Source: Takakia lepidozioides (taxonomy: Eukaryota; Streptophyta; Takakiopsida; Takakiales; Takakiaceae). From it: a DNA stretch of 64,000 nt. Both the position numbers and the translations under genes were made by a program. Shown piece after piece: positions 59,024 to 64,000 of the stretch (its first letter is position 1; every line of letters starts with the position of its first letter). Below the pieces are notes generated by a model, which saw only the letters and a list, made by a program, of their open reading frames with translations, did not search any database and was not told where the DNA came from. Location: NCBI GenBank assembly GCA_030704615.1, contig CM060733.1:30380001-30444000 (forward strand), written 5' to 3'.

Positions 59024-59339
59024 AGAAGAATAGTTGTTACATTGCTACTGCATCGCGTCTAGAAGCTCTCTAACACTACTCGGCTAGTCTGAGAAGAAAA
59101 AGATCAACTACCCGTCGGAGTCAAGAACCAAGAACTCATTCTAAACCCTGCAGAGAAGATGAGCGGGAACCCAAGGTGCCACGTGGTTGCATGTCTAGTA
59201 GTTTCAATGAACGAACTGATTAATCATTACGGTACTCAAATGATCTAACACTCCCACTCGTTAACTGAAACATGTAAACAAGGAGTCAAAGAAATTCCTA
59301 GGAAAAATCAACATCAAATTCCCGTCCCGGTTAAATGAT

Positions 59340-60160
59340 TTCATCGTAGGTTCCATTGATTTGCCTGAGGAACCAAAATCTTACCAAGAAGCCATAGATG
59401 AACGATGGCGAGAGGCCATAAACTCTGAATGGATTCTATCTATTAGAATAAAGCTTGGGAGCTAGTCGAATTGCCACCTGGAAACGTCCTACAATAGGGA
59501 AATGGGTGTTCAAATTTAAAACTGACACAACAAGGAAACCCCAAAAATACAAAGCAAGGTTAGTTGCACGTGGTTTCAAGCAACAAGAAGGTGTGGACTA
59601 TGAAGAGATCACCTTTGCCCCTGTGGTGAAATGGGGTTCTATTAGGTCAGTTGTTGCTCTAGCAACACGTCATTGTTGGGACATATGCAAGTTAGATGTC
59701 AAAACTACTTTCTTGAGTGATTACTTGGAGGAAGAAGTCTTTATGACCACTGGGCTTTGAAGAGAAAGAGAAAGAGACCCTAGTTTGAAGGCTTCTCAAA
59801 TCTTTGTATGGCTTGAAATAAGCTCCGCGAGCCTGGAACAAAAAAATGGATGGGTTTCTCAAACAACAAAAGATGAAGAGGCCGGCAAACTCGGACTACA
59901 TTTTATTTTTATTTTTTATCGAAGACGGCCTCATTATATGTACTCCTGCTCTATGTTGACGACCTGTTCTTGACTGACAGTCATACTCGTAGAATAAATC
60001 AACTTAAGCAAGAGCTAAAATCCGGATTTGAGATGTCGGATTTATGGAGCCTTGGGCACTATGTCGTTGTATTACTTTGCCAAAAGGAATATTTATGACG
60101 CGACGAGCTTATATTGAAGCTATGCTTCAACAATTCGGCATGGAGGCCTGTAATCCAACC
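59340..60160 (+). pseudogene. copia 3 RT fragment
   Basis: The plus strand reads KWVFKFKTDTTRKPQKYKAR, FKQQEGVDYEEITFAPVVKW and KLDVKTTFLSDYLEEEVFM, then, with frame changes, LLKSLYGLK, PRAWNKKMDGFLKQ and the region around VDDLFLTDSHTRRINQLKQE. It covers the RT segment that copia 2 lacks but belongs to a different family (different wording). It is cut at 60161 by the Harbinger element. Confidence 0.8.
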
Positions 60161-61825
60161 TAAGGCCGGGTTTAGACATAGGCCATGATATGAGTGACCA
60201 AAATCGTTTTGGCCGCTCATCTCAGGCGCTCGTTGGGATGACGTGACAGGCTGAAACGAAACGTGTATAAAGTGTTGACAGGCTAAAATGCTTTAGCCAA
60301 CAATTCTCTATTTTCGCCGGCTCCACGGTTTTGCTTGATGCTATCTTTCTTCTGTGTCTCTTCTATACTCATCGCAGCTATGGATGACAAACACAGACTC
60401 TTGGTTGCAATGAGCACTATCATGGTGCTACAGCTCATCATTAAACATGTTTTAAGGATTCAAGCAATGGCTCTGCAGCAACATTTTAATACTATGACCA
60501 CTGTCGCATGTCTTTTGGAATTAATTAGTCATGGAGGTGTTCAATGGATGTCTCGACATCGGTCTCTCGGGATGCACAGCAGATTAGAAGGCTTCATGGG
60601 TAGGCAGCTGCTCGGAAGCTATACAGAGAAAATGTTCAAGAAGCTCGATGCAGAGTGAGCATTGAGACGTTCCACTACATCTGTTATACAAAAGCAAGAT
60701 ACACCAACGCGCAAGGCAATTCCTGTGGAAAGTAGAGTGGCTGTCGTTCTTTCAAGAATTGCCACTGGAAATTCATTGGAGATGGTGGGAAAGATTTATG
60801 GTTAGCGGGGAGTACAACATCAATAGTAGTGCGAGACTTTTGCCGAGTGGTAAATACAAACCTAAAACCTCTCTATATGAGACATCCCAGTATTGCTAGA
60901 TTGAAAAACATGGCAGATCAATTTGAAATACTCTATGGAATCCTTAATATTATTGGAGCGATAGATGGGAGCCATATACCTATCATGGCTGCCTGTAACA
61001 GTCCTGATGATTAAAGGATTTTATTCTTGTTTGTTACATAGTGTAGTGGATGCAAACTGCATTTTTTGGGACTATGAATTTGGTTGGGCATGATCGTTAC
61101 ACGATTGGACTTTGTTCCAATGCACAGAGATTGGGAAGAAAAGCATGAGAGGAAAATATTTGTCTTTCAAATTGATTGGTGATTGTGCTTATCCAGGCAA
61201 ACCTTGGATATATATTTCTTTCAAAGGAAGAATATATGGACTATCAAATGAAGAAGCTAATTGGAAAAATTATCCAGTCTAGCACCAGAATGAATGTAGA
61301 ACATGCATTTGGCATATTAAAAGGACAATGGTAGATTTTGATGAAACGGATAAACATACCGCTTAGGCATTTTGCACCTTTAGTATCTTGTCGTATAATC
61401 TTACACAACATGTGTCTAGTGCACAATGATACTTTTGTTATGGGATGGTTGAAGAGGCGGAGAGAGACCTCAATGATGAAGTGACAATTTTTGTGGAGCA
61501 ACAAAAGACCAAGAAACAAGCATTGTTGGAGCTCCAAACATGGCATCTATCTCAAGCACAAAGAGAAGCCTATGCACAGTTGCAACAGGAAGGTGAAACT
61601 TTGGTAGTACATCTCCATATTTCTAAGGAAGAAACTGCAGATGAATTACAACATGAAGCAATGGAAATTATACGGTTATTACCAATGTCACTATTCAAAA
61701 GCAAAATTCCTCGGACTAGAATGCCCACGAGATGCAGTTCTGAAAGCTCTACAAGATCTGATCATATTGGAACCAGTAGTGATGAAGAGATGGTGGATGT
61801 AGCTGGAGATTACACTAACTGTTGA
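60161..61825 (+). mobile_element. PIF/Harbinger element, left end and decayed transposase
   Basis: GGCCGGGTTTAGACATAGGC starts at 60164 directly after TAA, the usual 3-bp TWA target of Harbinger elements. I find no matching right end (CTAAACCCGGCC-TAA) before 64000, so the right side is lost or outside the window. Confidence 0.7.
60360..61825 (+). pseudogene. PIF/Harbinger (DDE_Tnp_4-type) transposase, frameshifted
   Basis: An N-terminal piece (60335-60658) precedes VVNTNLKPLYMRHPS, FEILYGILNIIGAIDGSHIP (first catalytic Asp, 60829-61014). Later, in other frames, come GDCAYPGKPWIYISF (second Asp, ~61170), RMNVEHAFGILKGQW (catalytic Glu, ~61290) and LRHFAPLVSCRIILHNMC. The C-terminal tail EEAERDLNDEVTIFVEQQKT (61445-61825) is open. 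At least four frame breaks or stops make this non-functional. All three catalytic blocks of the family are visible. Confidence 0.8.
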
Positions 61826-61829
61826 GAGG

Positions 61830-63090
61830 ACCTCTTAGTATTTAAATACCATTGTTGTGCATACTATGGTGTGAACAATTGTTGTATGATCCAATATCGA
61901 TCCAGTTTATCAATGACAACATTTAGTCTCTTCCATATGTATATGAAAGTGTCACTCTAATGCTAGTTGAATTCTTTTCTATGTCAATGTAATTGAAGAT
62001 GCATGGTTATTCAAAGTCTTCACATTTCTTTTCTTCCTAGGCTTTGACTTAGGAAGTGACACTCCAACCACCTCAGAAATATCTTCCAAGTCGGAAGAAA
62101 GAGGAGTGGCTGGAGATCGCTTTGACCCCTTTTTCTTGGGCTTAGGAAGCTGAGGGAGTTCGGGCAATTCAGTAAGATTTGCTTCCATATCATGGTGGAC
62201 AGAAGTGGTTACAACTCTTAGAGAGCCTCTCGGGGGCAGAAGCAGGATAGTGCGCCGCTCCAGTAGGTTGAGACTCCAAAACAAAAAGGGCTGGGACCCT
62301 TCTTACAATGCTTCTTAACAGGTTCTGCAATAATTTCATCAAAATTATCACCATCTTCAACAGAACGGGTCCCATTTTGAATGGTTTGAAGCAAAATGAC
62401 CTCCTAGCAAACATGGGCTCAGATTGCCGCTCAGAGGCAGGAGCGGCAAAGGCTGTCTTTTTTTTAGGTTTGAAGTTACCACTGGATTTTGTACTGCCTA
62501 GTTGGTAGGTACCATTGCCACTATCACGAGACTAACACTGTTGCTAGCATGGTAACCGCGTAGGATTTAGTGCTAGTTACCACCTATAAATATGAACACA
62601 GTGAAAAAAAAACTATCGTTGCAACCACCCTCGTGCCACTCAGTTACCAATAGGTGTGCACGGTCCCTTAGTTATGAAACTCGAATAAGTCTTTCCTCAT
62701 AGCAAACTCATCCATATATAAGTTATGTCTATTATCATTTATCCTAATTTTTCTTAAGATAATTTTTGGACTGAAGCATGGTACAAGCCGTTGAAGTACA
62801 AAGAACCAAACTTGAGCCCCTCAAATAAGGCGGAATTTGAGTAATGATTATATATTACAATTGTTATTAAGGCAACTTCCCAATCTTTTGTACCTTGATA
62901 ATTACATCTTATTATTGTTATTAAGGTATAACAAGCCAACTCCCCTATCTTAATTTGAAAAGCTATTGGTTGAGGATAAGTTTGAAGTTTCCAAAGCTGT
63001 ATGTGTGAAGTCGCACTGGAAAAGTCAGTTTAGCAGAATGTAATTGTAAGTAAACCCTCCCATTCTTTCAAACTAAAATGTTGCAGCGAT
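61830..63090. other. Gene-poor stretch between Harbinger remnant and the inverted FatB flank
   Basis: A minus-strand ORF pair (62414-61979) encodes Pro/Lys-rich low-complexity sequence (LPQLPKPKKKGSKRS...PKSKPRKKRN). It could be a remnant of the second Harbinger ORF or chance. Nothing else recognised. Confidence 0.3.
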
Positions 63091-63099
63091 CTGACTAGA

Positions 63100-64000
63100 T
63101 CAAGGTACCTACTCATGAACAGAAGACATCCCTTGTAATATGATAGTTTGCAGTGCAAATTTGGAAGTGCAACTCTTCGAAGTTTGACTTAGAGATCAGT
63201 GAGACTACTGCTTTCCTGCTTTTCTGAAATAATCAGGTTGCGTAAAGTCATCTATGTCTTGCACGTGGTCACTGTACAGTCCAAGTCAATTTGTTTCCTC
63301 ACCAACCTATCAGATCTGAAAAACAGTTTGTCAGTCAATCATATACTTGAAGTGATGTAAAAACAGATGCACTGAGGTAGTTTCTTGAAGGGGGGAAGTG
63401 TTTGAAAATATATAGACAAGAGTTCTTTAGTAAGCATTGTTAATATTGTTAGAATTATCGGACCTTCCTGCAGCGCACCGTCCGGCTAATTAAGCGAACT
63501 TTAGTGATGTCCACATGATCACCGACTCTATAGGAGCACAATTATTGACTACGTAGGAGTAGTTGGTATTCTTTGGCTCTTCTACTTAATTGAGCCCTTT
63601 ACATTTAGTAGGCTTAGCGGTGCCACTTGTGTACATATTGCTGGCCTTACTCTGGCAGTATAGTTCTTGTATTCCGGTTCTAGATCCTTGGCTGTATAGT
63701 GCTCTTCATTTTTATCAAATATGTTACAAATGTATGTACATATAGGATCCATAGTGCGAACGATTGTTCGCAGCACAGAAGCTGTTCAGCCCTGAATTGA
63801 CCCAACCTTCAACAGATCCATTTGTCATGGTATGCTATAACCAGGCTGATCGCGGGTGGGCTCAATCCTGCAATGTTCCAATCATCCTCTTCTGGGGCTC
63901 TGCGTGCAGCAGTAGCCTCTGTAAATTCGTTTTGACCGTTTACCCTTTTGGATCATAAATTATGGTGGCTCGATATGCATCGAGATCACTTTTTCCCAAT
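63100..64000 (-). repeat. Third copy (C), inverted: 3' flank of a FatB-like gene
   Basis: The reverse complement of 63730-64000 matches 32770-33060 (for example GATCTCGATGCATATCGAGC, TGTTGAAGGTTGGGTCAATT and CGGGTGGGCTCA in inverse), and 63130-63410 matches 33100-33310. It shares the AACAGCTTC word with copy B but also the stretch beyond 33150 that copy B lacks. A ~280-bp insert (about 63420-63720) is unique to C. The gene body, if present, lies to the right of the window on the minus strand. Confidence 0.8.

Larger units (their letters stand above)
52939..59025 (+). mobile_element. Ty1/copia retrotransposon 2, decayed, with captured host-gene insert
   Basis: Order gag, protease, integrase, RT, RNase H on the plus strand. 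A possible 5' LTR begins TGTAGAAGTGGTGGGACTTA at 52939 (compare TGTTGGAAGTAGTGGGA at 42531), but I could not identify its end or a matching 3' LTR. A 1.5-kb GAPN fragment sits between integrase and RT. Confidence 0.8.

Noticed and set aside
52939-59025. A complete pair of LTRs for copia 2
   Set aside because: I could find a plausible LTR start at 52939 but no matching sequence after 59023, so no LTR pair is claimed.

Overview
This is nuclear DNA from a land plant. The evidence is two intact plastid-type acyl-ACP thioesterase (FatB-like) genes with canonical GT-AG introns, small SMP/LEA-like proteins, a fragment of plant NADP-dependent glyceraldehyde-3-phosphate dehydrogenase, and typical plant transposons (MULE, CACTA, hAT, PIF/Harbinger, Ty1/copia). 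The host gene density and proteins suggest an early-diverging lineage (bryophyte, lycophyte or fern), but I cannot name the species from sequence alone.

Layout. 0.5-1.25 kb (minus): two joined exons of an unrecognised nuclear-type protein. 1.3-2.6 kb: truncated CACTA (tnp2) transposase. 3.76-18.82 kb: the centrepiece, a ~15.06-kb Mutator-like DNA transposon (MULE) bounded by a 10-bp direct repeat and short inverted ends. It carries two divergent, apparently intact genes: a 1,168-aa DDE/SWIM transposase (minus), and a ten-exon gene (plus) that joins without stops into a 1,494-aa protein with a ParB/sulfiredoxin-like domain followed by an N4/N6-type DNA methyltransferase fold. Between and beside them are three arrays of palindromes sharing the core TTCGGCGCC: one at the left end, one forming a giant inverted repeat between the two gene starts, and one inside an intron of the methyltransferase gene.

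19.4-22.9 kb: decayed copia element (minus) with a 144-bp LTR that contains a tRNA-like sequence with pol III A and B boxes. 23.0-24.2 kb: non-autonomous hAT. 24.9-27.6 kb: two small SMP/LEA-like genes. 30.0-32.6 and 49.3-52.3 kb: two intact FatB-like paralogs within a ~5.8-kb segmental duplication; the 3' flank of a third, inverted copy ends the window (63.1-64.0 kb). Between them (33.4-47.0 kb) lies AT-rich DNA with fragments of copia and CACTA elements and two more hAT elements with perfect 8-bp target duplications. 52.9-60.2 kb: decayed copia elements, one interrupted by a captured three-exon aldehyde dehydrogenase (GAPN) fragment. 60.16-61.8 kb: a PIF/Harbinger transposase pseudogene with a TAA target site.

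How the parts fit. The host genes concern plastid fatty-acid release (FatB) and probably desiccation or seed/spore maturation (SMP-like). The MULE is the likely undescribed system: a eukaryotic transposon carrying its own putative DNA-modification protein with a ParB-like module, together with palindrome arrays that are plausible recognition sites for one of its two proteins. That functional link is inference; the gene structures, direct repeats and arrays are read directly from the sequence.
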